A stretch of 64,000 nt of DNA from Caproicibacter fermentans (GTDB lineage: Bacteria; Bacillota; Clostridia; Oscillospirales; Acutalibacteraceae), in assembly GCF_009746625.1 (NCBI RefSeq), contig NZ_VWXL01000052.1, positions 248,001-312,000 of the forward strand. Reading direction: 5' to 3'. A model generated the notes under the pieces. The model worked only from the letters and a program-made list of their open reading frames with translations, searched no databases and was not told where the DNA came from. Positions 16,641-25,289 of this stretch are shown here, piece by piece. The position numbers and the translations under genes are program-made. Numbering within the stretch: position 1 is the stretch's first letter; each line of letters opens with the position of its first letter.

Positions 16641-16738
16641 GTGGGAGCAGGGAACGGACAACCTAGGAGGAGGGTTACTGACGGCGGTCCGCCGCGCCCG
16701 GACTACCAACCGGGGCTGTGTTTTTATCCCTGCCCATA
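16641..16738 (-). promoter_or_regulatory. Probable yjdF (azaaromatic-sensing) riboswitch
   Basis: On the minus strand, GCAGGGA and TCCCTGC close an approximately 95-nt domain. Inside are CCCCGG/CCGGG and GGCGG/CCGCC hairpins and AACC/GGTT pairing. It ends about 20 nt before yjdF, next to the ribosome site. Position and multistem architecture fit the yjdF motif; the consensus nucleotides were not checked against a model. Confidence 0.65.
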
Positions 16739-16753
16739 ACGATGATTTTCTAT

Positions 16754-17293
16754 TTAATCCGCCGCAAGCGAATTTAAATACTCGAGGACGGAATCGGACG
16801 TCTGAAAAGAAAAGGTTAAGAACTGTTCCGGAAGCTTCAGGCTTTTTACAGCGTTCGAAGAAATCTTCACCTGAATGGCGCTGCTGTCCGCGAAAGTGGT
16901 CAGACGGTAAATCTCTTCGGGGTCGCCGCCGCTTACGGCGGAGTTTTTATAGACGACAAAAACAGAATTCGGACTGGAATCCGCCCCCGGGGAGTTTGAG
17001 CTGCTTTCCGTTTCCGTGGCGGCCTTGGCGAGATCGGACGCCGTCTTTTTCACAAATTCGGCCAAAACTGTCCGGTCGTCGATCGTCCGGATCAGGTGGC
17101 TGTCGTCGGCGGCGAGCACCTCAATTTTCGCGATTTTCTGGTTCTCAAACTGAGAATGAAGCAGATCGGCGGAGCTTTCCAGATCGCCGGCGGAAATTCC
17201 GGTGGCGTCTGAAACGGCCGAGCAGCCGCCGAACAGGAGCAGGGCCGCCGTGCAGAACAGGATAATTGCTTTTTTACAACGCGTTTTAATCAC
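16754..17293 (-). CDS. Lipoprotein of unknown function
   Basis: A 179-aa protein starting at GTG 17293 ('MIKTRCKKAIILFC'), with a classical signal peptide and lipobox 'LLFGGC'. The mature part is Ser/Asp-rich, with a short beta-rich domain ('KIAKIEVLAADDSHLIRTID') and a linker of Ser/Asn. No family is recognised. The ORF upstream of 17293 lacks codon structure and is not included. It is divergent from the LRR lipoprotein, with about 420 nt between them. Confidence 0.65.
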   Translation of the reverse strand: MIKTRCKKAIILFCTAALLLFGGCSAVSDATGISAGDLESSADLLHSQFENQKIAKIEVLAADDSHLIRTIDDRTVLAEFVKKTASDLAKAATETESSSNSPGADSSPNSVFVVYKNSAVSGGDPEEIYRLTTFADSSAIQVKISSNAVKSLKLPEQFLTFSFQTSDSVLEYLNSLAAD

Positions 17294-17445
17294 CTCGCTT
17301 TTTGATTTTATGATCTTGGGGTACAGTGCCCCCCAATACACAAAAGGGGGCACCCGGCCCAAATAAAAATTTGAAGCACAGCGCTGCGGCCGCGAAAGGA
17401 ACGCCTTGCCCCAAGGCAGCGCACAGCGCGAAAGACTTTGTCTTC

Positions 17446-17474
17446 TTGAAAGAGATTGGAAACAGAGGTATAAT
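17446..17474 (+). promoter_or_regulatory. Strong sigma-A promoter
   Basis: TTGAAA (17446-17451), 17-nt spacer, TATAAT (17469-17474). It drives a leader of about 230 nt before the LRR lipoprotein. Confidence 0.8.
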
Positions 17475-17480
17475 ATACCG

Positions 17481-17713
17481 GAAAAAGTGCGGTGTTGAAC
17501 TGCAAGACTATGATACACTCTCACATCATTTTTGTACAGGAAAAGCCTGCTTCCATGCGGGCGGCCGGGAGCAGGGAGGAATCCCTGCGGACAGCGTGAT
17601 GCAGAACTTCCACGGGCGGCCCGCCAAAAGGGGCGGCACGGCTTTGGGCCGGGCGGATGAGCGTGGATGCGGCGATGCGCTGCCCCTGTTAATCTGGAAC
17701 GGAGGCGTTTGCC
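17481..17713 (+). other. Long GC-rich leader of the LRR lipoprotein gene
   Basis: About 230 nt between the promoter and the coding start, with many GC-rich self-complementary stretches (for example GGGAGCAGGGAGGAATCCC and GGCGGCCCGCC). It has no convincing ORF and no riboswitch class that I recognise. It could be a regulatory leader or an independent RNA. Confidence 0.3.
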
Positions 17714-18880
17714 ATCAAGAGGGAAAATCGCGCGGGACTTCCGCTTATTTTGGCGGCTTTTCTGATCTTTTTGTCGGCGGGCTGTGACAAAACATCCATT
17801 CCGACGCGGTTTTCGCCGCCGCGGGCGTCTTCCGCCGCGTCCGGCTCCGCGCCGGGCGCTTCCTCTTCGGCTTCTTCGGCGTCTTCCGCCGCGTCCTCGT
17901 TTGAAGCCCTCGACAAGGTCATTCCGAACGACGACTCCGGAATTCCGGACAGGGCGTTTTACAAGGCGGTTTTGGAAACAAAACAGCAGGACGGCAAGAC
18001 GCCTGTGGACGAAAACGGGGACGGGAAGCTGCAGACGGGCGAGGCGCGCGCCGTGCCCTATACCGCGCACTGGGAACGGAAGGGAATCCGGTCCGTTCAG
18101 GGGGTGGAATACCTGAGCGCCGTTGAAATCCATCTGGAGCACAACAAGGTAAGCGACCTTTCTCCGCTTGTGAAACGCGCGCGCACCGCAGCCAAATCGG
18201 ATTTAATCAGCGTGTATCTGAACGGCAACCGGGTGACCGGCCTGTATTCCCTGACCGCGCCAATGCTGCTTTTAAACTCGGCGGGCCTGCTGTTCGACCA
18301 TCTGGACCTGTCGGACAATGAAATTACGGATTTGTCGCCGCTCGGATTACTGAAAATAACCGGAATCAAATATCTGAATCTAAGCCATAATGAAATCACA
18401 GGGATCGACGCGCTGAGCGGCGCGATGTTCGAGGTTCTGGACCTTTCGTACAATCGGATTGAAAAAGTCGGCGCGCTTCATACCGACGTGATCTATCTCG
18501 ATTTGTCGCACAACCGGATCGCACGCGTCCAAAGTCTTTCGGGGAAATTCCTCACGCAGCTCTATCTGTCTGACAACGCCCTGACGGATTTAGACTTTCT
18601 TCGGGATATCCCGGGCGAGGGAACCAGCGGAAAAGGGCTTCTTTGTCTGGACGCTTCCGATAACCGCCTTGCTTCGCTTCCGGATTTTAAAGGCTGGGGC
18701 TGGACGAATCTGTCCCCGGAAAAACAGGACGGCGCCTATCAGGTGGATTTTCGCGGCAACCGCCTGGCGGAGAAAGAATTGAAATCAAAGCTGCCGGAAG
18801 CGTTCCTTACGGCGAAAGGGGCGGAAGAGGACGGCGCGAAATGGCTCAAAGAGCAGGTCGGAAGTCAGAAAACCGCGTGA
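17714..18880 (+). CDS. Leucine-rich-repeat lipoprotein
   Basis: About 388 aa. A signal peptide with lipobox ('FLIFLSAGC') is followed by a Ala/Ser-rich linker (about residues 30-70) and at least six leucine-rich repeats of the internalin/SDS22 type ('LDLSDNEITDLSPLGLL', 'YLNLSHNEITGIDAL', 'VLDLSYNRIEKVGAL', 'YLDLSHNRIARVQSL'). Such proteins bind partners at the cell surface. GGAGG (17701-17705) sits 8 nt before an ATC codon at 17714, which would give a proper KR-containing signal peptide. The first standard start is TTG at 17750, which lacks a ribosome site. Confidence 0.7.
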   Translation: MKRENRAGLPLILAAFLIFLSAGCDKTSIPTRFSPPRASSAASGSAPGASSSASSASSAASSFEALDKVIPNDDSGIPDRAFYKAVLETKQQDGKTPVDENGDGKLQTGEARAVPYTAHWERKGIRSVQGVEYLSAVEIHLEHNKVSDLSPLVKRARTAAKSDLISVYLNGNRVTGLYSLTAPMLLLNSAGLLFDHLDLSDNEITDLSPLGLLKITGIKYLNLSHNEITGIDALSGAMFEVLDLSYNRIEKVGALHTDVIYLDLSHNRIARVQSLSGKFLTQLYLSDNALTDLDFLRDIPGEGTSGKGLLCLDASDNRLASLPDFKGWGWTNLSPEKQDGAYQVDFRGNRLAEKELKSKLPEAFLTAKGAEEDGAKWLKEQVGSQKTA

Positions 18881-18903
18881 AAAAGACCTGCCGATCGGAA
18901 TCG

Positions 18904-18942
18904 AAAAGCTCCGGACAGAGACAGTGCTGCCCGGAGCTTTTT
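18904..18942. terminator. Bidirectional terminator
   Basis: AAAAGCTCCGG...CCGGAGCTTTTT between the convergent LRR lipoprotein and secreted membrane protein genes. Confidence 0.9.
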
Positions 18943-18943
18943 G

Positions 18944-20335
18944 TTAAGAGTCGGCTCTGCGGAAAGAAAAAAGATGCAGGAACAGCAAAAACAGCAAAAG
19001 CAAAATTCCGATTAAGACCAGGGTCAGAAGCAATCCGTAGTCAACATGGGAGAACGCCGGCTTCGGCGTGAGTTTTTCCGACGGGTAAAGCGAGAACGTC
19101 AGATCGCCGTCCGGCAAAGACCCGAGCTTCGCCGAGTAGGACCCATTCTGTGAACGGGTCATCGGGATGCTGCTTTTTACCAGGTACGGCGCTTTCTGCG
19201 GCGGAATGACCCGGATGCTCAGGTCTTGAAACCCGGCCCAGCTTTTCGCCGGGCTGAGCAGGTAGCCGTAGGAATATACCGGCGAGGCGGTTTTCTCCGA
19301 ATTCATCGCGCCGCTCATCGGGTACCGGACGGAAACCCGCCGCGTGCCGTTCGCGGGGAACGGCACTTCATAGGTTAAAACCAGAATGCGCTGTTGATCG
19401 AGAAAGCCATACAGCTCTCCGTCGCCGAACGCGACCAGGGAGTTCCCGGCGGCCCGCAGCGCCGCGCTTGTCAGCGCGGAAAGAAAATCCTCCGTCGGGT
19501 ACGCCTGATAGACCTCGGTCTGTTTCAGCTTTTCCCGCAGGAAAGAGCCGGCGTCCTGTTTTTCTTCCGTAACGTTCACGTCGTCGTCGGCTTTCTGCCG
19601 GCACTCCCCGTCTTGATAAGCCGCAACCTCCGGCTTCGACACATCGCCGAATACCAGCACGGACATCTCGCCGCTCTTCGCGTCCGACCAGCCGGTCAGG
19701 TGAATTCCGGAGCCGGTTTGGGAAAAGCCGCTGACTCCGGTGGTCAGCAGCGCGGCGTTCTCTCCCAGTGCCTGAAGGTCGGCCTTCAAATGGAAATTCC
19801 CCGCGCAGCGGAAGCGGTACAGAGTCCCCTGCCCGCTCAGCGCTTCCGGCGCGGCGGGAGGTGCGGACACGGAGCGGAGAATCTCCTGAAAGGAGGGAAG
19901 GTTCGTCTTTTGAAGCTCCCCTTCCTCCGTGAAGTAGTAGTCGGAGACTCCTCCCCTCGGCTTTTCCCCGCCGACTGAAATCCGGAACGGCAGGTCTTTG
20001 CCGTCCGCCTGAATCTGGATTTTCCCCAGTCGCGGCAGGTCGGAAAGGCTTGCGATCAGCGGGAACGCCATCTGCACGTTCCGCGCTTCCGCAGTCGGAT
20101 TTTTCATTCGGTACTGTGCGGTGACCGTTGCCAGGGGGCTGAAACCGGAGTGTTCCTGCCCGGCAAAGTCGAAGGAAAGGTCCTCCTCCGTCACCGTAAT
20201 CGGGCAGTCCGAGAGCGGCGTGACCGAAAAAGACGGGGAGGTCTCCCAATGGGAGGGCCCGGAGTTGGCGGAAACCGCCGCCGGGGACAGAACGATCAGC
20301 GAGGCGCACAGAACTGCCGCGCAGAGACGTTTCAA
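18944..20335 (-). CDS. Secreted, C-terminally membrane-anchored protein of unknown function
   Basis: A 463-aa protein starting at TTG 20335 behind AGGAGGG. It has an N-terminal signal peptide ('LCAAVLCASLIVLSPAAVSA'), a large extracytoplasmic part, and a C-terminal TM helix ('LLLTLVLIGILLLLFLLFLH') with a short cytoplasmic tail. 'YRMKNPTAEARNVQMAFPL' and 'VLTYEVPFPANGTRRVSVRY' suggest beta-sandwich domains. No family is recognised. It lies 29 nt downstream of the flavin reductase on the same strand, so the two may be co-transcribed. Confidence 0.7.
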   Translation of the reverse strand: MKRLCAAVLCASLIVLSPAAVSANSGPSHWETSPSFSVTPLSDCPITVTEEDLSFDFAGQEHSGFSPLATVTAQYRMKNPTAEARNVQMAFPLIASLSDLPRLGKIQIQADGKDLPFRISVGGEKPRGGVSDYYFTEEGELQKTNLPSFQEILRSVSAPPAAPEALSGQGTLYRFRCAGNFHLKADLQALGENAALLTTGVSGFSQTGSGIHLTGWSDAKSGEMSVLVFGDVSKPEVAAYQDGECRQKADDDVNVTEEKQDAGSFLREKLKQTEVYQAYPTEDFLSALTSAALRAAGNSLVAFGDGELYGFLDQQRILVLTYEVPFPANGTRRVSVRYPMSGAMNSEKTASPVYSYGYLLSPAKSWAGFQDLSIRVIPPQKAPYLVKSSIPMTRSQNGSYSAKLGSLPDGDLTFSLYPSEKLTPKPAFSHVDYGLLLTLVLIGILLLLFLLFLHLFSFRRADS

Positions 20336-20364
20336 AAAAATCCCTCCTAGTCAGATCGGCGGCG

Positions 20365-20868
20365 TCAGGCCTTTTTCAGCACCTTTTCGATTTCACCGAT
20401 GAAGACGCTGTGAAAATCGTTTTCCTTGTAGTTCTTTTCCCGAACCGCGGGGTCGATAAAGCAGTCCGGCTTTAGCTCCTGCCTGTAAAGCTTGCGGCAG
20501 ATGAGGACGAGCTTCGCTTCTTCAAAGTAGGGAGCGTTTTCCGTAAAGACGGGAGTCAGGCCCGCCGCCTTGATCTTGTCGCCGTCCCTGCCGGAGTGGC
20601 TGCCGCAGTAGTTGAGCGCGGCGCGGCGGGATTCGTCGAGCACACAGAGCGAATAATGGGATTCGCGGTTCAAAAACTCCAGCGTGTAGCGGGTCGGGCG
20701 CACGTATATGGTTGAAACGTTTTTATTCCATAAAATGCCGAGGCCCCCCCAACTGGCGGTCATGGTGTTGCACTGTTCCGCGCTGCCCGCGGTAATCAGC
20801 ATCCATTCCTTGTCGATCATGGTGAACGGGTTGAACTGAAGTTCCGAAATCGGAATTTCCTGAAACAT
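20365..20868 (-). CDS. Flavin reductase family protein (FMN-binding split barrel)
   Basis: A 167-aa protein of the flavin reductase-like family: 'MITAGSAEQCNTMTASWGGL' (the typical 'N.MTASWGG' FMN-binding run) and 'VRPTRYTLEFLNRESHYSLC'. These proteins bind FMN and transfer electrons; the acceptor here is unknown. AGGAG precedes ATG 20868. It lies upstream of the secreted membrane protein gene. Confidence 0.88.
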   Translation of the reverse strand: MFQEIPISELQFNPFTMIDKEWMLITAGSAEQCNTMTASWGGLGILWNKNVSTIYVRPTRYTLEFLNRESHYSLCVLDESRRAALNYCGSHSGRDGDKIKAAGLTPVFTENAPYFEEAKLVLICRKLYRQELKPDCFIDPAVREKNYKENDFHSVFIGEIEKVLKKA

Positions 20869-20889
20869 AATGATTCCTCCTTTTCAGAT

Positions 20890-20916
20890 GCCCGGCTCGG
20901 CCGGGCGGCGTTTTTT
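20890..20916 (+). terminator. Hairpin with T-tract in the leader of the flavin reductase gene
   Basis: GCCCGGC-TCG-GCCGGGC followed by GGCG and six T residues, read on the plus strand. No plus-strand gene precedes it, so it may block antisense transcription into the arg promoter. On the minus strand it lies just upstream of the flavin reductase ribosome site. Confidence 0.5.
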
Positions 20917-21021
20917 CGGTGAGCGGATTTTTGATTCGCTGCTGTTATTTTATCCCATTTTTTTAGGAATCGCAACCGAAGTTCCAAGAATCGGGGAATG
21001 TAAAAATTATCCTGAATATTA

Positions 21022-21064
21022 CATGTATTTTTATTCAATCCGACAAAATGAATAAATATGCAAA
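21022..21064 (+). promoter_or_regulatory. Two ARG boxes (ArgR/AhrC operators)
   Basis: CATGTATTTTTATTCAAT (21022-21039) and AATGAATAAATATGCAAA (21047-21064) resemble the Bacillus-type ARG box CATGAATAAAAATTCAAG. The second differs at few positions. They lie just upstream of the argG promoter, so arginine-bound ArgR probably represses the cluster. The argR gene is not in the window. Confidence 0.7.
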
Positions 21065-21070
21065 ATTGGC

Positions 21071-21098
21071 TTGATTTCCTGTATAAACGGCGTATAAT
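21071..21098 (+). promoter_or_regulatory. argG promoter
   Basis: TTGATT (21071-21076), 16-nt spacer, TATAAT (21093-21098), immediately after the ARG boxes and 54 nt before argG. Confidence 0.7.
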
Positions 21099-21152
21099 GA
21101 AACTCAGAAAGAAAACGGAACAACGGAACTCGAGAAAAGGTGGCTGTGCGCA

Positions 21153-22373
21153 ATGGAACATAAAATCAAAAAGGTAGTGCTGGCGTATTCGGGCGGTCTG
21201 GATACTTCGATTATTATTCCGTGGCTGAAGGAAAACTTTGACGGCTGCGAGGTTATCGCCGTGGCGGCGGACGTCGGGCAGGGCGCGGAGCTTTCCGGCC
21301 TGGAGGAAAAAGCCAAGAAAACCGGCGCCTCCAAGCTGTATATCGCGGACCTGAAAAAACAGCTGGTCGAGGATTACATCTGGCCGACGCTGAAAGCCGA
21401 CGCGGAATATGAGGAAAAGTATCTGCTGGGCACGTCGTTCGCGAGGCCGCTGATCGCAAAGCGGCTGGTGGAGATTGCCAGGGCCGAGGGCGCGGACGCC
21501 ATCGCGCACGGCTGCACCGGCAAGGGCAACGACCAGGTCCGGTTTGAGCTGGCCATCAAGGCGTTTGCCCCGGAGATGAAAATCATCGCTCCGTGGAGAA
21601 TCTGGGACATCAAGTCCCGCGACGAGGAAATCGACTACGCGGAAGCGCACGACATTCCGCTGAACATTACAAGGGAAACCAACTATTCGAAGGATAAAAA
21701 CCTGTGGCATCTCTCGCACGAGGGCCTCGATCTGGAGGATCCGGCAAACGAACCGCAGTACGACAAGATTCTGGAGCTCGGCGTTTCGCCGGAAAAGGCT
21801 CCCGACAAGCCCGCCTATGTGACCGTCGCGTTTGAAAAGGGCGTTCCGGTCAAGGTGGACGGCGAAAAGCTTTGCGGCGTGGACTTGATCGCGAAGCTGA
21901 ACAAGGTCGGCGGCGAGAACGGCATCGGCATCATCGACCTGCTGGAAAACCGGCTGGTCGGCATGAAGTCCCGCGGGGTGTACGAAACCCCGGGCGGCAC
22001 GATCCTGTACCACGCGCACCGCAAGCTGGAAGAGCTTTGCCTCGACAAGGACACGTTCCACTTTAAACAGATTGTCGGTCAGAAATTCTCCGAGCTGGTT
22101 TACGACGGCAAATGGTTCACCCCGCTGCGCGAGGCGCTCTCCGCTTTTGTGGATTCCACTCAGGAAACCGTAACCGGAGACGTCAAGCTGAAGCTTTACA
22201 AGGGCAACATCATCGACGCGGGCGCCGTTTCGCCGTATTCGCTCTACAATGAAGAAATTGCGACGTTCAGCGAAGACCACGTCTACAATCAGGCGGACGC
22301 GGAAGGCTTTATCAACCTGTTCGGCCTGCCCATCGCGGTTCAGGCGATGAAGAAGCAGAAGGACCAAAAATAA
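21153..22373 (+). CDS. argG: Argininosuccinate synthase
   Basis: A 406-aa enzyme joining citrulline and aspartate with ATP to argininosuccinate. The N-terminal P-loop '[18 protein letters not shown]' is the PP-loop ATP motif. '[15 protein letters not shown]' and '[20 protein letters not shown]' are conserved substrate regions. Length is normal. It is the first gene of the arg cluster, behind ARG boxes, and is followed by a terminator-like hairpin before argH. Confidence 0.97.
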   Translation: MEHKIKKVVLAYSGGLDTSIIIPWLKENFDGCEVIAVAADVGQGAELSGLEEKAKKTGASKLYIADLKKQLVEDYIWPTLKADAEYEEKYLLGTSFARPLIAKRLVEIARAEGADAIAHGCTGKGNDQVRFELAIKAFAPEMKIIAPWRIWDIKSRDEEIDYAEAHDIPLNITRETNYSKDKNLWHLSHEGLDLEDPANEPQYDKILELGVSPEKAPDKPAYVTVAFEKGVPVKVDGEKLCGVDLIAKLNKVGGENGIGIIDLLENRLVGMKSRGVYETPGGTILYHAHRKLEELCLDKDTFHFKQIVGQKFSELVYDGKWFTPLREALSAFVDSTQETVTGDVKLKLYKGNIIDAGAVSPYSLYNEEIATFSEDHVYNQADAEGFINLFGLPIAVQAMKKQKDQK

Positions 22374-22402
22374 AAAAAGAAGCAAAAAGGACGATATTCC
22401 GA

Positions 22403-22467
22403 AAGGGGAACGGCCCCGTAACACGGCGCGCGGCGCGCGCGGCGGGGCCGAACCCTTCCTTTTATTT
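22403..22467 (+). terminator. Terminator- or attenuator-like hairpin between argG and argH
   Basis: AAGGG (22403-22407) and GGCCCCG (22412-22418) pair with CGGGGCC (22443-22449) and CCCTT (22453-22457). The loop is an alternating GC run, and TTTTATTT follows. It would reduce read-through, making argG expression higher than argH, or act as an attenuator or mRNA stabiliser. Confidence 0.65.
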
Positions 22468-22493
22468 CTGATTTGTGTGAGGGGGAAGCTTTT

Positions 22494-23879
22494 TTGAAGC
22501 TTTGGGCGGGCCGGTTCCACAAGGAACTGGACAGCAAGGTCAATGATTTCAACTCCTCGATTTCTTTTGACAGCCGGATGGCGGAGGAGGATCTTGAGGG
22601 CAGCATCGCGCACGCGGCCATGCTGGGCGAGTGCGGCGTGATTGCGCAGGACGAGGCGGAAAAAATCCGCGGGGGCCTAACCGGAATCCTCGCGGATTTC
22701 AAGAGCGGGACGCTTTCCATCGACCCGCAGGCCGAGGATATCCACACCTTTGTGGAGGGCGAGCTTACCGCCCGCCTGGGCGACGCGGGCAAGCGCCTGC
22801 ACACCGCGCGCAGCCGGAACGATCAGGTTGCCGTCGATTTGCGTCTCCACCTGAAAAAGCAGTGCGCGGGGCTGAAAAACCAGCTGAACGGGCTGATTCG
22901 GGTGCTGTGCAAAAAAGCGCTGGAGCACAGCGGCGACGTGATGCCGGGCTACACCCATATGCAGCGAGCGCAGCCCATTACGTTCGGGCATCACCTGATG
23001 GCTTACGCCGAGATGTTCCTGCGCGACGCGTCCCGCCTGAAGGACGCGGTGAAACGGATGGATTTCTGCCCGCTCGGTTCCTGCGCGCTGGCGGGGACGA
23101 CCTATCCCATCGACCGGGAGCGCACCGCTTCCCTGCTCGGCTTCTCCGGCCCGACGCAGAACAGTCTGGACGGCGTTTCCGACCGGGATTTCTGCCTGGA
23201 GCTTGCTTCCTGCATCTCGATTGCAATGGTGCATCTCTCCCGTTTTTCGGAGGAAATCGTCCTCTGGTGCTCCTGGGAATTCAAATTCATCGAGCTGGAC
23301 GACGCGTTTTCGACCGGGTCGAGCATCATGCCGCAGAAAAAGAACCCGGATATCGCGGAGCTGGTGCGCGGCAAGAGCGGCCGGGCCATCGGCGACATGA
23401 CGACGCTGTTTGCAATGATGAAGGGCCTTCCCCTTGCCTATAATAAAGATCTGCAGGAGGACAAGGAAGCGATTTTCGACGCGGTCGATACTTTGAAGCT
23501 GTGCCTGACGGCGTTTACCCCGATGATTGACACGATGAAGGTTCTGCCGAAAAACATGCGCGCCGCCGCGGCGAAGGGATTCATCAACGCGACGGACTGC
23601 GCGGATTATCTGGTCGGAAAGGGGATGCCGTTTCGCACCGCGTACAAAATTACGGGCGAGCTGGTCGCGGAATGTATTGAGCGGGGCCTGACGCTCGAAA
23701 CGCTTCCGCTTGAGGAGTATAAAAAGCGGAGCGAACTGTTTGATAAATCCGTTTACGACGCGATTTCGCTGGAGCGCTGCGTTAACGGCCGGAAGGTTCT
23801 CGGCGGCCCGGCGCCGAAGAACGTGGAGTTTCAGGCAAACCGGATTTTAAAGCTGCTGGAGGGAACAGAGGATGATTAA
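22494..23879 (+). CDS. argH: Argininosuccinate lyase
   Basis: A 461-aa enzyme splitting argininosuccinate into arginine and fumarate. The start is TTG 22494 ('MKLWAGRFHKELD', the family's usual opening) behind GAGGGGG at 22479-22485. The fumarase/aspartase signature 'GSSIMPQKKNPDIAE' carries the catalytic Ser. 'TARSRNDQVAVDLRL' and 'GYTHMQRAQPITFGH' are the other conserved regions. It overlaps argC by 8 nt. Confidence 0.97.
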   Translation: MKLWAGRFHKELDSKVNDFNSSISFDSRMAEEDLEGSIAHAAMLGECGVIAQDEAEKIRGGLTGILADFKSGTLSIDPQAEDIHTFVEGELTARLGDAGKRLHTARSRNDQVAVDLRLHLKKQCAGLKNQLNGLIRVLCKKALEHSGDVMPGYTHMQRAQPITFGHHLMAYAEMFLRDASRLKDAVKRMDFCPLGSCALAGTTYPIDRERTASLLGFSGPTQNSLDGVSDRDFCLELASCISIAMVHLSRFSEEIVLWCSWEFKFIELDDAFSTGSSIMPQKKNPDIAELVRGKSGRAIGDMTTLFAMMKGLPLAYNKDLQEDKEAIFDAVDTLKLCLTAFTPMIDTMKVLPKNMRAAAAKGFINATDCADYLVGKGMPFRTAYKITGELVAECIERGLTLETLPLEEYKKRSELFDKSVYDAISLERCVNGRKVLGGPAPKNVEFQANRILKLLEGTEDD

Positions 23880-24906
23880 GGCCGGAATCGTCGGAGCGAC
23901 CGGATACGCGGGCGCGGAGCTGGCAAGGCTGCTTTCGCAGCATCCGCAGGCGGAACTGGCGGCGGCGAGCTCCGTCAGCTTTACCGGGCAGCGCCTCAGC
24001 GAAATTTACCCGGCGTACTACCAGCTCTGCGATATCGTCTGCGGCACGCAGGAAGAGGCCGTTGAAAAAAGCGACGTCGTGTTCGCCGCCCTGCCGCACG
24101 GCCTTTCACAGGAGCTGGCCGCGGAGTGCTTTGAACAGGGAAAAGCGTTTATCGACCTCGGCGCGGACTTCCGCCTGAAAAACGAGGAAGACTATCAAAA
24201 GTGGTACAACGGCACGTTCGCCCACCCGGAGCTGCACGGGCAGGCGGCCTACGGCCTGCCGGAGCTGTTCCGCGACGAAATCAGGGGAAAAAAAATCGTT
24301 GCGAACCCGGGCTGCTTTACCACGGCGGTGCCGCTTGCGCTGGCGCCGGCGCTGGCCGGCGGATTCATCGAGTACAAAGGGATCGTCGCGGACTGCAAGA
24401 CCGGCGTGACCGGCGCGGGGCGCGGCCTGACGCAGAACACGCATTTTGCGGAGCTGAACGAAAGCTGTTCGGCTTACAAGGTGGCGAGCCACCGGCACAA
24501 TCCGGAAATGGAGCAGTCCCTGCGGCGGATCTCCGGCAAAGACGTGACCGTCACGTTTGTGCCGCATCTGCTGCCGGTGAACCGGGGAATCCTCGCGACC
24601 TGCTACGCGCGGCTGAAAGACGGCGCGACGCCGGACGAGGTGCGCGCGGCGTATGAGAAGAAGTATGCGGGCGAGTATTTTATCCGGCTTCTGCCCGAGG
24701 GCAAAGCCGCGGACATCAGGAACGTCCGCCTGTCGAATTTCTGCGACATTTCTCTTCATTTTGACCCGCACGACTCCATGCTGATCGCGATCTCCGCGAT
24801 CGACAACATGGTCAAGGGCGCGGCGGGGCAGGCGGTGCAGAATATGAATCTTCTGTTCGGGCTTGACGAAAAGACCGGCCTGACGGCGATTTCTCCCGCG
24901 TTCTGA
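23872..24906 (+). CDS. argC: N-acetyl-gamma-glutamyl-phosphate reductase
   Basis: A 344-aa NADPH-dependent reductase making N-acetylglutamate semialdehyde. The N-terminal nucleotide motif 'GIVGATGYAGAELARLL' and catalytic cysteine in 'NPGCFTTAVPLAL' are present, as is 'HRHNPEMEQ'. Normal length. It overlaps the end of argH and is separated from argJ by about 1.2 kb that holds repeats and one small gene. Confidence 0.97.
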   Translation: MIKAGIVGATGYAGAELARLLSQHPQAELAAASSVSFTGQRLSEIYPAYYQLCDIVCGTQEEAVEKSDVVFAALPHGLSQELAAECFEQGKAFIDLGADFRLKNEEDYQKWYNGTFAHPELHGQAAYGLPELFRDEIRGKKIVANPGCFTTAVPLALAPALAGGFIEYKGIVADCKTGVTGAGRGLTQNTHFAELNESCSAYKVASHRHNPEMEQSLRRISGKDVTVTFVPHLLPVNRGILATCYARLKDGATPDEVRAAYEKKYAGEYFIRLLPEGKAADIRNVRLSNFCDISLHFDPHDSMLIAISAIDNMVKGAAGQAVQNMNLLFGLDEKTGLTAISPAF

Positions 24907-24959
24907 GTGCCTTTTACGGACGCAAAGCGTCTTTCGCGCTGCGTGCAGCGCGGCACGAT

Positions 24960-25289
24960 CCCCCGGCACCTGTCAAGGGGAAAAGCGATGTTCTAAAGCC
25001 CACTGCTTCTCATTGGCGACGGGGGCTCCGGAATGAAAGCCACTGCTTTATGAGAAGGCAACTGTAAGTCATTAGCTTGCCTTGACTCAAGCCGTCGATA
25101 TTCCAATCTCATTCATCTTAGAAAACTTGCTATTACGCCTGTGGATTCTCTATGCGCTGCAACAGTTAACTTTAGCAACTGACAATTCTCTGTATGCTTT
25201 CTAACTAAGCACGCAGGGAAAGAATGGGACCGTCAATGAAAAGCACAACACTTGAGAATTGGAGCGGGTCCCTTGACAGGTGCCGGGGG
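24960..25289. repeat. 330-bp element with perfect 20-bp terminal inverted repeats (MITE-like)
   Basis: CCCCCGGCACCTGTCAAGGG at 24960-24979 is exactly repeated inverted at 25270-25289. Inside are hairpins, for example CTTCTCAT (25011-25018) with ATGAGAAG (25049 onward) and GGCAA/TTGCC, but no ORF. The internal AT content is higher than the flanks. Size and ends suggest a non-autonomous transposable element; a large folded RNA is the alternative. No clear target duplication is visible. Confidence 0.5.

Noticed and set aside
17326-17787. Plus-strand 153-codon ORF over the LRR leader
   Set aside because: Frame crosses a strong promoter, lacks a ribosome site and shows no protein-like composition.
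18841-19071. 76-codon plus-strand ORF at the end of the LRR gene
   Set aside because: Runs through the bidirectional terminator and into the opposite gene.
20817-22613. 598-codon minus-strand frame over argG
   Set aside because: Low-complexity Arg/Val/Leu composition opposite a full-length argG; shadow frame.
25036-25070. Cobalamin riboswitch (GCCACTG seen)
   Set aside because: The B12 box and other conserved blocks are missing.
24960-25289. Group I or II intron
   Set aside because: No reverse transcriptase or maturase ORF and no recognisable domain V or P/Q/R/S elements; it does not interrupt a gene.
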